In this document: positions 1 to 9,509 of the stretch, piece by piece
Layout of the letters: every line of letters begins with the position of its first letter
How positions within the stretch are numbered: position 1 is the first letter of the stretch
Source: Pseudomonadota bacterium
GTDB taxonomy: Bacteria; Pseudomonadota; Alphaproteobacteria; Rickettsiales; UBA6187
Reading direction: 5' to 3'
Length of the DNA stretch: 64,000 bases
Assembly (NCBI GenBank): GCA_027620075.1
Contig: JAQCEY010000002.1
Span: forward strand, 344,337 to 408,336
Made by a program: the position numbers and the translations under genes
The notes under the pieces: model-generated
The model's input: only the letters and a program-made list of their open reading frames with translations
Databases searched by the model: none
Told to the model about the DNA's origin: nothing

Positions 1-719
1 TGTCGTTTGGACATTTTTGCTCCATCAGCTCCGTGAATGAGCGGTATATGTGCATAAACAGGGCTTTTCCAATCTAAAGCATCATATATCAATTGCTGTC
101 TTGTTGCATTCGTTAAATGGTCATCTCCCCTTATAACATGGGTAACTTCCATATCATGATCATCGACAACCACTGCCAGCATGTATGTAGGCGTTCCGTC
201 AGAACGCAAGATTATCATATCATCTTGTTCTGAATTTTGTACTACCACACGCCCCTGCACAACATCTTCTATTGCCGTTTCACCCTCCTGCGGAGCTTTC
301 AGCCTTATTGCAGGCTCAATATCATTGGGGATATCCGCCCTATGACGGCAAGTCCCGTCATATTTAGGACTGCGTTTTTCCGCCATTGCCTGCTCACGCT
401 TTGCATCTAGTTCTTCTTTTGTGCAATAGCACTTATACGCTTTTTTTTTCGATACCAGCTCCAAAGCAACTTCTTTGTGCCTTTCCACCCTTGAGAATTG
501 ATAAAATTCATCGTCCCAGTTAAGCCCAAGCCACTTCATGCCGTCTAAAATAGCGTTTACGGCTTCATCAGTGGAACGCTTACGATCCGTATCTTCTATT
601 CTCAGAAGGAATTTACCGCCTTTATTTTTAGCGTAAAGCCAATTAAACAAAGCGGTTCTGGCACCTCCTATATGTAAAAAACCTGTGGGAGAGGGAGCAA
701 AACGGGTTACAACTGTCAT
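1..719 (-). CDS. gltX: Glutamyl-tRNA synthetase, N-terminal part (runs off the window edge)
   Basis: Charges tRNA-Glu (or tRNA-Gln in organisms that use transamidation) with glutamate in the cytoplasm. Read from an ATG at 717-719, the protein opens with [20 protein letters not shown], the class I HIGH region of GlnRS/GluRS enzymes. It continues through the typical RIEDTDR and [18 protein letters not shown] segments and reaches GAKMSKR, the KMSKS loop, at the window edge. About 239 codons are present; the anticodon-binding C-terminal half lies outside. Alphaproteobacteria often carry two GluRS-like enzymes, so whether this is GltX1 or GltX2 is not decided here. Identification is very secure; only completeness is unknown. 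Confidence 0.95.
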   Translation of the reverse strand, partial: MTVVTRFAPSPTGFLHIGGARTALFNWLYAKNKGGKFLLRIEDTDRKRSTDEAVNAILDGMKWLGLNWDDEFYQFSRVERHKEVALELVSKKKAYKCYCTKEELDAKREQAMAEKRSPKYDGTCRHRADIPNDIEPAIRLKAPQEGETAIEDVVQGRVVVQNSEQDDMIILRSDGTPTYMLAVVVDDHDMEVTHVIRGDDHLTNATRQQLIYDALDWKSPVYAHIPLIHGADGAKMSKR

Positions 720-826
720 TTTATGTAATATCAATTAATTAAATTCGCTGTAGATTATTACATCAAAGACTTTAAAAAGTAAACTGTTAGGATTTACGAA
801 AGTGTTAATAAACATGGTGTTTAAAT

Positions 827-1018
827 TCAACCTTTCTTCCGAAGAACGTATTCAAGCTTTTGAATTGCAAGATCTTGCATTTGTTTTTGGGTCACGCCTT
901 TAACGGGAGCCACTATACATGTCTCTGTGCCGGTCTTGGGGTCAATAGCACTGACTTTAACAGAGTCCCCTACCCTAACAAACTCAATTATATACTGATT
1001 ATCGGCATCAGATTGCAT
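827..1018 (-). CDS. Small conserved alphaproteobacterial protein (DUF6898-like)
   Basis: A 63-residue protein with no signal peptide or membrane segment. The core IIEFVRVGDSVKVSAIDP and the end KLEYVLRKK match, from memory, the short DUF6898 family of alphaproteobacteria, whose function is unknown. It lies 42 bp downstream of lpxC on the same strand and 107 bp before gltX, so it may be cotranscribed with lpxC. The conserved pattern and the clean start after an AT-rich leader argue for a real gene. I assign no function. Confidence 0.7.
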   Translation of the reverse strand: MQSDADNQYIIEFVRVGDSVKVSAIDPKTGTETCIVAPVKGVTQKQMQDLAIQKLEYVLRKKG

Positions 1019-1060
1019 TTTAATATATAATCAAAATTATAAGAACAATCCAAACTTATA

Positions 1061-1978
1061 CTAATTCAACTTATGTTGCAACATTGAAGCACTTTCACCT
1101 TCAGGCAGCTGAACAACACGCCATGCATCTTCATCAGCGAAGAATTCATGCAACAACTTATTATTAAGCCCGTGTCCCGATTTAAATCCTGAAAGATGCC
1201 CTTTCAAATAAGCTCCGGCTAGATATATATCACCGATACAATCCAGCACTTTATGGCGGACAAATTCATTTGAGTAACGCAGACCTTCTTTATTGATAAC
1301 ACCACCATCGTTTACAACTATAGCGTTATCTAAAGAGCCGCCTCTTGCAAGACCGTTTTTCCTCATAAGGTCAACTTCCTGTTCAAAACAGAAAGTACGC
1401 GCACGACATAACTCACCTTTAAAAGTAACATCACGTGAGTCAAAAATAGCTTTTTGATTTGATATCACTTTATCACCGAAATCTATTTCCAGACCGACAG
1501 AAAAGCCTTCCGCAGGAGCGATAGATATATATCCGCTATCTGCCTTATCGCTTTCAGTCACTCTTATTTCTTTTAGAACTTCAATTACCTTACGTGTTTT
1601 ATTTTGCTCTTTAACACCGGCACAATCAACAAGGAAAACGAAAGGCTCAGAACTACCGTCCATGATAGGCACTTCCGGAGCGTCTATCTCAATAACACAG
1701 TTATCAATACCACAGCCCCACAAAGCCGCCATTAAATGCTCTACGGTAGCAACCCTTACTCCGTCTTTATTGCATAATGTAGTGCCAAGCATGGTATTTG
1801 AAACATTTTTATAAGATGCTTCAACAACATTATCCTTGTCTTTAACATCAGTACGTATGAACACGATACCCGTATCTTCGGAGGCAGGATTTAATACTAA
1901 GCCTGTTTTCACTCCCGAATGCAAACCCACACCGACGCAGCTTACCTTATTTGCTAATGTTTTCTGATAACTGAACAT
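1061..1978 (-). CDS. lpxC: UDP-3-O-acyl-N-acetylglucosamine deacetylase
   Basis: Zinc enzyme that carries out the committed step of lipid A synthesis, removing acetate from UDP-3-O-acyl-GlcNAc in the cytoplasm. The zinc ligands are visible: VEHLMAALWG for the first His, and HKVLDCIGDIYLAG with the His and Asp of the second site. The catalytic His is in SGHGLNNKLL. The DGSSEPFVF segment is also typical. I chose the ATG at 1978 (305 aa, MFSYQKTL) because AAAGGAAA sits just upstream and LpxC proteins normally start close to this point; the open frame extends 14 codons further. It implies a lipid A-containing outer membrane, consistent with lnt, lolA and an MsbA-like exporter in the window. Confidence 0.97.
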   Translation of the reverse strand: MFSYQKTLANKVSCVGVGLHSGVKTGLVLNPASEDTGIVFIRTDVKDKDNVVEASYKNVSNTMLGTTLCNKDGVRVATVEHLMAALWGCGIDNCVIEIDAPEVPIMDGSSEPFVFLVDCAGVKEQNKTRKVIEVLKEIRVTESDKADSGYISIAPAEGFSVGLEIDFGDKVISNQKAIFDSRDVTFKGELCRARTFCFEQEVDLMRKNGLARGGSLDNAIVVNDGGVINKEGLRYSNEFVRHKVLDCIGDIYLAGAYLKGHLSGFKSGHGLNNKLLHEFFADEDAWRVVQLPEGESASMLQHKLN

Positions 1979-2110
1979 AATTGTTATTTCCTTTATTTTA
2001 ATGTGCTTTGCTTCCTGCAAATGACACGTAACCTCAATTACAACATAGCAATATGCCTTTGTATCTACAAATCACTCTTTATTACTAATTGTTACAGGAT
2101 TAAATATTGC

Positions 2111-2737
2111 TCAGCCGGCAACGGGACTAACGGCATTAAAAATTTCCATTACGAACTTTTTTCCGAAGAAAATTATTAAAGTAGTTATGGTAATTCCTAC
2201 CGTTCCGGTCACCATACCCAATATTATAAATATTCCGTCCTTACTTAATAATCCCAGCGACATAAAAAGAATTCCTACAGCGGGTATAAGATTTGTAAAT
2301 GGCAGAGGTATCAATATAGAAATGGCAAAAAAAAGTGCAAAAAATCCTATCACTTTTTCACCCTCGGGCGATGAGGCAAACGAAAATCTCGGTCGCAAGA
2401 CCCTCTCGGCTTTTCTCAAGTATGGAGCCGCTTTTTCAACGATTAGTGCCACAGTTTCACGCTTTATTGTTTTTGCACCTATTTTTTTAGGCATCCAAGG
2501 TGAATCCATTCCCCTTATCATTTGTATTGAAAAAACTATCAACGGAATTGCCGGAACGGCAGTAAGACCGGGCGGCAATGCAGGAACGCATAACGGAAGG
2601 GCAAAAAACACCATTAAAATCCCGAACCCTCTTTCATGCAAAGCAGTTTTTATTTCATGTAATGATATTCTATCGTTGCGGTTATCCCTAACCACACCTT
2701 CTAAAACATCAGATGCCAGCCTGTCTTTTTTACTCAT
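2111..2737 (-). CDS. exoD: ExoD family integral membrane protein
   Basis: A 208-residue polytopic membrane protein of the ExoD family. ExoD was named for exopolysaccharide and nodulation phenotypes in Sinorhizobium, but its biochemical role is not established. Visible features are a soluble N-terminus (about 1-35), a Pro-rich hydrophobic segment (FALPLCVPALPPG, about 44-60), a WMPKKIG loop, and two or three C-terminal membrane helices including PLPFTNLIPAVGILFMSLG. The PxP/LPF motifs are characteristic of the family. It is separated from lpxC by about 130 bp and may have its own promoter in the AT-rich region upstream. Family assignment is good; function in this organism is open. Confidence 0.85.
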   Translation of the reverse strand: MSKKDRLASDVLEGVVRDNRNDRISLHEIKTALHERGFGILMVFFALPLCVPALPPGLTAVPAIPLIVFSIQMIRGMDSPWMPKKIGAKTIKRETVALIVEKAAPYLRKAERVLRPRFSFASSPEGEKVIGFFALFFAISILIPLPFTNLIPAVGILFMSLGLLSKDGIFIILGMVTGTVGITITTLIIFFGKKFVMEIFNAVSPVAG

Positions 2738-3042
2738 TTATATGTATTATTATTACCTTGTCAGAATAGATTGTAACATGTTTGCATAAGCACAGCTACA
2801 AAAAATAATCCTCAAAAATAAAAATAATATAAAATTTTAAAATAAAACATAGTTATTATATCTTTAGCACAATCAAGCAATCCTATTAATGTTATCACTG
2901 AAAATATAAAGTAAAAATAATAAATTTACTTAATTCCTTCTTATGAAGTATTTTGCCGTTTTTTAGAAAAAATCAAGGGAACAACACACGGCATAAAAAC
3001 TATTACAACGAACGCAAGACAAGCTAAAGATTAAAAAAACAA
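2738..3042. other. Gene-free AT-rich stretch between ftsB and exoD
   Basis: About 305 bases without a convincing open frame on either strand. It is very AT-rich with many A and T tracts. I see no tRNA, hairpin terminator or member of the dispersed repeat families found elsewhere. It probably holds the promoter for exoD and the trailer of the eno-ftsB unit; I cannot place a promoter with confidence. Confidence 0.5.
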
Positions 3043-3354
3043 CTACTTATCAACATACATGGTTTCATCTTCCGCCACATATCCGAGCAACCGCCTAGCC
3101 TGTTCGTCCAACAGGTCGGGGTCAACCGACTCATCTCTTAGCAGGGCAACTCTGTTTTCAAGCCTTAATTTTTCAGCACTCACATAATCAAGCTCGGTTT
3201 TTGCTTCGGCAACCTTCTTTTGAATATCTATCATAGACAAAAGACCGCTCTCACCGCTTATTACGTGATAAAAGAAGTATCCGAATACCAACATCAGTAA
3301 GAGAGTCCCTATAGACCCTATCAAGCTTACACCTGAAGAGGAAGAAGAATGCAT
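3043..3354 (-). CDS. ftsB: Septum formation initiator, FtsB/DivIC family
   Basis: A 103-residue single-pass protein of the divisome; FtsB forms a complex with FtsL and FtsQ that activates septal peptidoglycan synthesis. Topology fits: a short cytoplasmic N-terminus, one membrane helix at about residues 10-32 (LIGSIGTLLLMLVFGYFFY), then a coiled coil (about 40-78, KKVAEAKTELDYVSAEKLRL) and the conserved C-terminal pattern DLLDEQARRLLGYVAEDE. It lies directly downstream of eno on the same strand, the common eno-ftsB order of alphaproteobacteria. The family is clear; the symbol follows usual practice. Confidence 0.88.
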   Translation of the reverse strand: MHSSSSSGVSLIGSIGTLLLMLVFGYFFYHVISGESGLLSMIDIQKKVAEAKTELDYVSAEKLRLENRVALLRDESVDPDLLDEQARRLLGYVAEDETMYVDK

Positions 3355-3428
3355 ACTTTGCTTTCCGTTTATTTGTTATTTATAGCTATTAATATTATGG
3401 CAGATTGCTGCAAAAATCAAGGAACTAA

Positions 3429-4745
<1,317 letters not shown>

Positions 4746-4942
4746 TTACACTTTACAACATTAATAATAAGGCACTTTCTTTTACACTAGTAAATAAGGC
4801 AATTTGTAAAAAACCAAATTAGCCGATGATTAACAAAGCGTGAATGAGTCCGAACCGTACTATAGTTAAACTATCAGGGCTATTTTTTAATATATAAGTT
4901 CATTGTTAGCAAGGCATTTATGCCAAAACTACGCAACAATCC

Positions 4943-5509
4943 TTACTGATCTTCCAGATGCCTGTGAGGACCGGAGTGTTTATGCGAGTGGATATATAAC
5001 TTGCCGTCCTTATCCATATGCTCATGCATTTCATTTGGTCCTAAATTTTTCATTAACCTGTAATGACTAGGCTTCGGCTCTGGAACGTTTATAGGTTCCG
5101 GCTGAGGCTGAGGTCTAGGTGCGGGAGGCTGAGGCACAGGAACAATAATCGGCTTAGGAGCAGGAGTTTGAGGCAAAGGTTGTTTCTGCCCCTTACCGCC
5201 GCAATCCATAAGGTCATAAATATGCCCCAGATATTCTATACGGGCATTGGCTTTTTTTATAGCTTCTTCGCCATCTACAAAACCACTCACCCAGCAAAGG
5301 GGCATTAAAGACTCACCCAAACCTATAGCCTGCTCTTGTGCGGCTGCATTTCTGTAGTGTTCGGCCTCATTAATCTCAAGTATAATATCTTTACAGGCAA
5401 GTTTTTTGTCACTTCTTTGAATTGCAGTAACCCTTAACGGCACACCGCAGGTACATGATGATAATAAAAAAAACAGACAGCCTATTACTGTTATTTTTTT
5501 AATTTCCAA
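4943..5509 (-). CDS. Putative lipoprotein with Pro-rich linker and His-rich tail
   Basis: I propose a TTG start at 5507-5509 because GGAG lies seven bases upstream; upstream in-frame ATGs (5533, 5614) have no visible ribosome binding site. From there the protein is 188 aa with a basic N-end, a hydrophobic stretch and the lipobox LSSC, so it should be a lipoprotein. After a middle region with several Cys, residues about 105-145 are a Pro-rich spacer of PxP and QPxP repeats. The last 30 residues are His-rich (EMHEHMD, HSHKHSGPHRH), suggesting metal binding. I recognise no family. It is divergent from lolA, which handles lipoprotein traffic, but a link is only positional. Confidence 0.6.
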   Translation of the reverse strand: MEIKKITVIGCLFFLLSSCTCGVPLRVTAIQRSDKKLACKDIILEINEAEHYRNAAAQEQAIGLGESLMPLCWVSGFVDGEEAIKKANARIEYLGHIYDLMDCGGKGQKQPLPQTPAPKPIIVPVPQPPAPRPQPQPEPINVPEPKPSHYRLMKNLGPNEMHEHMDKDGKLYIHSHKHSGPHRHLEDQ

Positions 5510-5661
5510 TTCAAAGCTCCCGACAAATTTCATAAAAAGAGCGGACACTATACACCAAAACAGCACAAAATGAAATATTAAATTCCGGTTAATCCCATAT
5601 AATCGGATATACAAACCATGATTTTATAGATTTTTTCAAAAACATTGCTATATTTTAACAC

Positions 5662-6306
5662 ATGATTAAAAAAATATCCGTTTATACTAAAATATTTGTT
5701 CTGACTCTTTTGCTGGTTTCGGGGAGGGTAAGTGCTGAAGAAAACCATTCCCAAGCCGTTAGCCCGCAAGATTTAGCCACATACCAAAATGATATTGAAC
5801 GAATTGAAAATTACCTCAATGCCATTAAAACTTTAGTTGCACCTTTTACCCAGACTTCATCTGATGACGGCAACGCAGACGGCACTTTTTATCTTTCAAG
5901 ACCGGGTAAATTAAGATGGGAATATAACCCTCCCACCCCAATCCTTATTATAGCCAAAGGTTCGTTACTTACCTACTATGACTCGGAGTTAAATCAGATA
6001 AGCCATATAAGCCTTGATGACGGTCTTTCCGGATTTTTAACAAGAGAGAATATAAGCTTCGGCAGTAACGATATCTCAATATTAAAATTTACAAAAGAAA
6101 ACGGAAAAATAGAGATTACCATCAGCCAAAAACAAAAAGAGGAAGAAGGTAATTTAACCCTTAGATTTTCAGATGAAACTGCCAAACTTTTAGGCATGAC
6201 CGTAACCGATGCAATAGGGAAAACTACTACGATTGATTTTATAACTCTTGTTTATGACAAGCCTATTTCTACAAAATTATTTTCCCTTCCAAAAGTTAAA
6301 AAATAA
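5662..6306 (+). CDS. lolA: Outer-membrane lipoprotein carrier LolA
   Basis: Periplasmic chaperone that carries lipoproteins from the LolCDE exporter to the outer membrane. The 214-residue protein has a cleavable signal peptide (about 1-25, ending VSGRVSA-EE). The mature part has the family pattern: an early helix with IERIENYLNAIKTLVAPFTQ, then GTFYLSRPGKLRWEYNPP, the most diagnostic LolA motif, then LLTYYDSELNQISHISL. It starts 152 bp from the divergent lipoprotein gene. YajQ follows 18 bp downstream on the same strand, so the two may be cotranscribed. Lipoproteins elsewhere in the window (BamB, 17 kDa antigen, OmpA-like) are likely clients. Confidence 0.9.
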   Translation: MIKKISVYTKIFVLTLLLVSGRVSAEENHSQAVSPQDLATYQNDIERIENYLNAIKTLVAPFTQTSSDDGNADGTFYLSRPGKLRWEYNPPTPILIIAKGSLLTYYDSELNQISHISLDDGLSGFLTRENISFGSNDISILKFTKENGKIEITISQKQKEEEGNLTLRFSDETAKLLGMTVTDAIGKTTTIDFITLVYDKPISTKLFSLPKVKK

Positions 6307-6324
6307 CATAACAGGAGTATAGCT

Positions 6325-6810
6325 ATGCCAAGCTTTGATATTGTTTCTAAAGTAGATATTCAGGAAGTTGACAATGCGGTCAATTCCGTTCTAAGGGAAG
6401 TGGCACAAAGGTTCGACTTCAAAGGCAGTAATTGTACTTTAGAACTTGATGATAACGAGATTACCGTCAAAGCTGACGATGACTATAAGCTAGATCAGAT
6501 ACAGCTTATGCTCAAAGGACATTTTACCAAACGTAAAATTGACGCAAAATCTCTTGATTTCGGCAAACCGGAAATGGCATCGGGGAACTCTGTACGCCAA
6601 AAAATAACGGTAAAACAAGGCATTGACTCTGACACTGCAAAATTGATAGTAAAAGAAATAAAGAACAGCAAAATTAAGGTTCAGGCATCAATACGCGGAG
6701 AGGAAGTAAGGGTAGACGGTAAAAAACGTGACGATTTGCAAAATGTTATTTCAATGATAAAAGAAAGCAAGCTTGACCTGCCTTTACAATTTATCAACTT
6801 TAGGGATTAA
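6325..6810 (+). CDS. yajQ: YajQ family nucleotide-binding protein
   Basis: A 161-residue cytoplasmic protein of the YajQ/UPF0234 family, two ferredoxin-like domains that bind nucleic acid or nucleotides; a Xanthomonas member is described as a cyclic di-GMP effector. The family start MPSFDIVSKVDIQEVDNAVN, the RFDFKGS motif, KSLDFGKPE and the ending LPLQFINFRD are all present. AGGAG precedes the ATG at a good distance. It is 18 bp downstream of lolA. A possible c-di-GMP receptor a few kilobases from a YfiR/CHASE8 sensory locus is worth noting, but no diguanylate cyclase is seen in the window. Confidence 0.95.
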   Translation: MPSFDIVSKVDIQEVDNAVNSVLREVAQRFDFKGSNCTLELDDNEITVKADDDYKLDQIQLMLKGHFTKRKIDAKSLDFGKPEMASGNSVRQKITVKQGIDSDTAKLIVKEIKNSKIKVQASIRGEEVRVDGKKRDDLQNVISMIKESKLDLPLQFINFRD

Positions 6811-6857
6811 CACTTTTTTAACCGTTTAATGTTACACTTGAGCATAACTTTATTCAA

Positions 6858-7847
6858 ATGCTTAAGAGGATAATATTGGCATTTACCGAACAACAAAGGA
6901 ACGACTTTTTAAATTTTTTAAGTTCAATCGACAAAACAGTCGGCTCCAAGCTTCCTGCCAAAGAAGCAGGCGATTTTTTATACTTAATCGTAGATTACTC
7001 GGTTACTGACGAGGAGTTTGAATTAAGAATAGCCAAAATCTTTTTTAAAATTCCGGAAATGCTTAATGAACTTAGAAGTTCAATAAAGAATCTATCCGCC
7101 GTAAGGCAGGCAATGCTTGATGAAGAAAGTGCCAATGCGGAAGAATCCAGAGAAATTGCACTGGAGTTCTTTACACAAAGAGTCGATGAATATTATGAAT
7201 TGGCTTTTTACGAAGAATTAGAAGCAGAACACGAACTCAACGCCATCGAGAAAAAACGCCGCAATGACCGCAAGGCTGAAAAACGTCAATTTGAAAAAGA
7301 ATTACAAAGACTAAAAGCCGAACAACAGATAATTTTCGAGATTGAAAAAGAAGAGCGTCAAAAACGCAAAGAACAAAAGCAAAATGTCGAGAAACAAATT
7401 CAGGACGAACGCCAAAAAGAATACGATGACGGCGTAAAAGAGCGCAAGGAACGCCAAGAAAAAATAGAAAAAGAAATAGCCTCTTTGCAAACAAAACTAC
7501 AGGCACAATATGAAATTGAATCCGAAGAACGCAGAAAAGTCAGAGAAGAAAAACAAGCCGAGCAGATAGAAAGAAGTAAGGCACAACAGGAAGTACAGGA
7601 ACAACAAGCTCAAAAAAGACAAGAAGAAAAAGAACAGGAGCAAATGTTCATGAGAGCAAGACAAGCAGAACTTCAGGCCGAACAGGAACGACAGATTGCA
7701 ATCCGGCTTGATAAAAAGCATAAAGAAGAGCAAGAGCGTATAAAAGTAGTAAGATCAATACAGGAATCACAACAAAAAGAACGCAATAACCGTAAAAAGC
7801 AATTACTTACTACAAACCCCAAGTTAAACTTAAAAAAAGACGGCTAA
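6858..7847 (+). CDS. Uncharacterised highly charged coiled-coil protein
   Basis: A 329-residue protein I do not recognise. Residues 1-75 look globular with a helical pattern and resemble no family I can name. From about 95 to the end it is almost uninterrupted Glu/Lys/Arg/Gln-rich heptad-like sequence (for example EKEERQKRKEQKQNVEKQ), predicting a very long single coiled coil. No signal peptide or membrane segment is seen. The ATG at 6858 has no clear ribosome binding site; an in-frame TTG at 6876 has AGAGG six bases upstream and is a plausible alternative. It lies 47 bp after yajQ and ends only 5 bp from the convergent histidine kinase gene. Confidence 0.7.
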   Translation: MLKRIILAFTEQQRNDFLNFLSSIDKTVGSKLPAKEAGDFLYLIVDYSVTDEEFELRIAKIFFKIPEMLNELRSSIKNLSAVRQAMLDEESANAEESREIALEFFTQRVDEYYELAFYEELEAEHELNAIEKKRRNDRKAEKRQFEKELQRLKAEQQIIFEIEKEERQKRKEQKQNVEKQIQDERQKEYDDGVKERKERQEKIEKEIASLQTKLQAQYEIESEERRKVREEKQAEQIERSKAQQEVQEQQAQKRQEEKEQEQMFMRARQAELQAEQERQIAIRLDKKHKEEQERIKVVRSIQESQQKERNNRKKQLLTTNPKLNLKKDG

Positions 7848-7852
7848 TAAAG

Positions 7853-9373
7853 CTAAAACGGTATCACGAAAGAAAAAGTGGCTCCTTTATCAGGATAATT
7901 ATTTTTAACCCATATTTTGCCACCATGTGCCTTTACCATATTTTTACATATTGAAAGCCCTAGCCCCGTACCGCCGCTTTGATCGTTAGTAGCGGAAGAT
8001 TGTTTAAAAGGAGCAAATATCTCATGAAGTTCTTCTTCGGGAATACCGCACCCCTGATCTGCAACGTTAACCTGTAATGCATCAAGGCTACCACCGTTTC
8101 TTTTAGCTATTTCAGCCCTTTCAAAACTTATAGATATTTTTGATTTTTCAGGACTGAATTTTATAGCATTACCGATTAAATTTGTAAAAACCTGCGAAAG
8201 TTTTTGTCTGTCCACTCTGGCACAACATTCAAAATCAGGTTTTTCTACTTTTACAGTGAGATTACTATCTTTAATTACACCGCTCAATTCTTCTACGACG
8301 CTATTAGCAATTTCTACAATATCATTTTGCTCTTTTGCCAAAGATACCTTGCCCGATTCGGTTGCGGCTATATCTAAAATACCGTTCACCAGATATTTTA
8401 GTCTTTCCGTACTTTGTACTATCCTTTCAAAATACTTGTATAACTCGTCCCTTGAAACAGATTCGTCCTTAGCATCATTTATACCGAATTTAGCAAATGA
8501 CAATATCCCGTGTACGGGAGTCCTGAATTCATGGCTCATATTGCGTATCCATTCACTTTTATGCTTATCGGCTTTTTCAGCTTTCATTAAGGCACGCTCA
8601 GTAACCTTAAGTGAGTTAGACAACTCCTCCGTTCTAGCGTCCACTAACTGCTCAAGATCTTTATTGTAGTCCCTCACCTTCATCACCATGCGGTTAAATA
8701 CACCTGCCAAATTACCTATTTCATCATTATATATAACCTTTGCAGTGATATTATAGTTTTTCTCATTTGCTATCCGGCTGGCAGCTACGACAAGTTCGGC
8801 TATCGGTCTTGCTATAAACCTGTTTGATTTTAACGATATAAAATAAACCAAAATAAAAATAACTACACAAATCCCTAATGCACCGATAACCGCATAATAC
8901 AAATGCTCCCTTACCTCTCTTAGGTCGGCAACAATATATATGCTACCTAAAACATTTTCAGAAATAGAAATTATCTGCCTGTTCACATACAGATATTTTG
9001 ATTCTATATCTTTACTGACATCAGGTGTTTCGGGACATTGCAGATTCGTAAAGTTTGTATATTTTGCAATTACGGATAATTTATTATCATAGACACAAGC
9101 TAAAACTACCTCGTCTTTATTAGCCAGATCCGAAAGGTTTTTTTCCACTTGCTCGCTATCACCGAAAAACTCAAGTGCGGGAGCCGTTCTTTTTGCTATT
9201 ATATCCGCCAGTAAGTTTATCTCCTCTACTACGCTATTCTTTACATTGTGGGTGTCATACACAATAAATAACGCACAGATAAGCGTTAGGGTAACCATAG
9301 TAATGAACATGGTAACCATCATTAATTTATTTTTCAAAGATGCTTCTGTAAACAGGCTGGTTATTTTTTTCAT
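7853..9373 (-). CDS. Membrane histidine kinase with CHASE8-like periplasmic sensor and HAMP
   Basis: A 506-residue sensor kinase. Helix 1 (about 18-39) and helix 2 (about 160-181) flank a periplasmic domain whose pattern (IAKRTAPALEFFGD, LACVYD, LGSIYIVADLREV) matches, in my reading, the CHASE8 sensor of YfiN-type proteins. HAMP follows (about 180-235), then a short coil. The HisKA phosphoacceptor is His281 in MSHEFRTPVHGIL. The HATPase carries FTNLIGNAIKFSPE, DQGCGIPEEEL and GGTGLGLSICKNMV. There is no receiver domain and no response regulator nearby. It is divergent from the TonB receptor-LuxI-like-YfiR genes, 136 bp apart. YfiR controls CHASE8-HAMP cyclases elsewhere, so this kinase may be the YfiR target here (inference). 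Confidence 0.92.
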   Translation of the reverse strand: MKKITSLFTEASLKNKLMMVTMFITMVTLTLICALFIVYDTHNVKNSVVEEINLLADIIAKRTAPALEFFGDSEQVEKNLSDLANKDEVVLACVYDNKLSVIAKYTNFTNLQCPETPDVSKDIESKYLYVNRQIISISENVLGSIYIVADLREVREHLYYAVIGALGICVVIFILVYFISLKSNRFIARPIAELVVAASRIANEKNYNITAKVIYNDEIGNLAGVFNRMVMKVRDYNKDLEQLVDARTEELSNSLKVTERALMKAEKADKHKSEWIRNMSHEFRTPVHGILSFAKFGINDAKDESVSRDELYKYFERIVQSTERLKYLVNGILDIAATESGKVSLAKEQNDIVEIANSVVEELSGVIKDSNLTVKVEKPDFECCARVDRQKLSQVFTNLIGNAIKFSPEKSKISISFERAEIAKRNGGSLDALQVNVADQGCGIPEEELHEIFAPFKQSSATNDQSGGTGLGLSICKNMVKAHGGKIWVKNNYPDKGATFSFVIPF

Positions 9374-9442
9374 ATATTAACAATTTAGTGATTACTTCCA
9401 AAAATTCCTAATTTTAAATTTTTGCAATTATATTTGGTATTC

Positions 9443-9458
9443 GTTAACACTTTATTAA
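9443..9458 (-). promoter_or_regulatory. Candidate CtrA binding site between kinase and TonB receptor genes
   Basis: Read on the minus strand the sequence is TTAATAAAGTGTTAAC, an exact match to the alphaproteobacterial CtrA consensus TTAA-N7-TTAAC. It lies in the 136 bp divergent region that must contain promoters for the histidine kinase and the TonB receptor operon. AT-rich DNA gives such matches by chance, so this is only a candidate; CtrA itself is not in the window. Confidence 0.35.
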
Positions 9459-9509
9459 GAAATATCACTTAATATCTTCGAATCAACAACAAAATGATGA
9501 TTTTTACTC

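Noticed and set aside
2187-2789. 200-codon open frame on the plus strand
   Set aside because: It is antisense to exoD, which has clear family motifs; the frame is kept open by the codon bias of the real gene.
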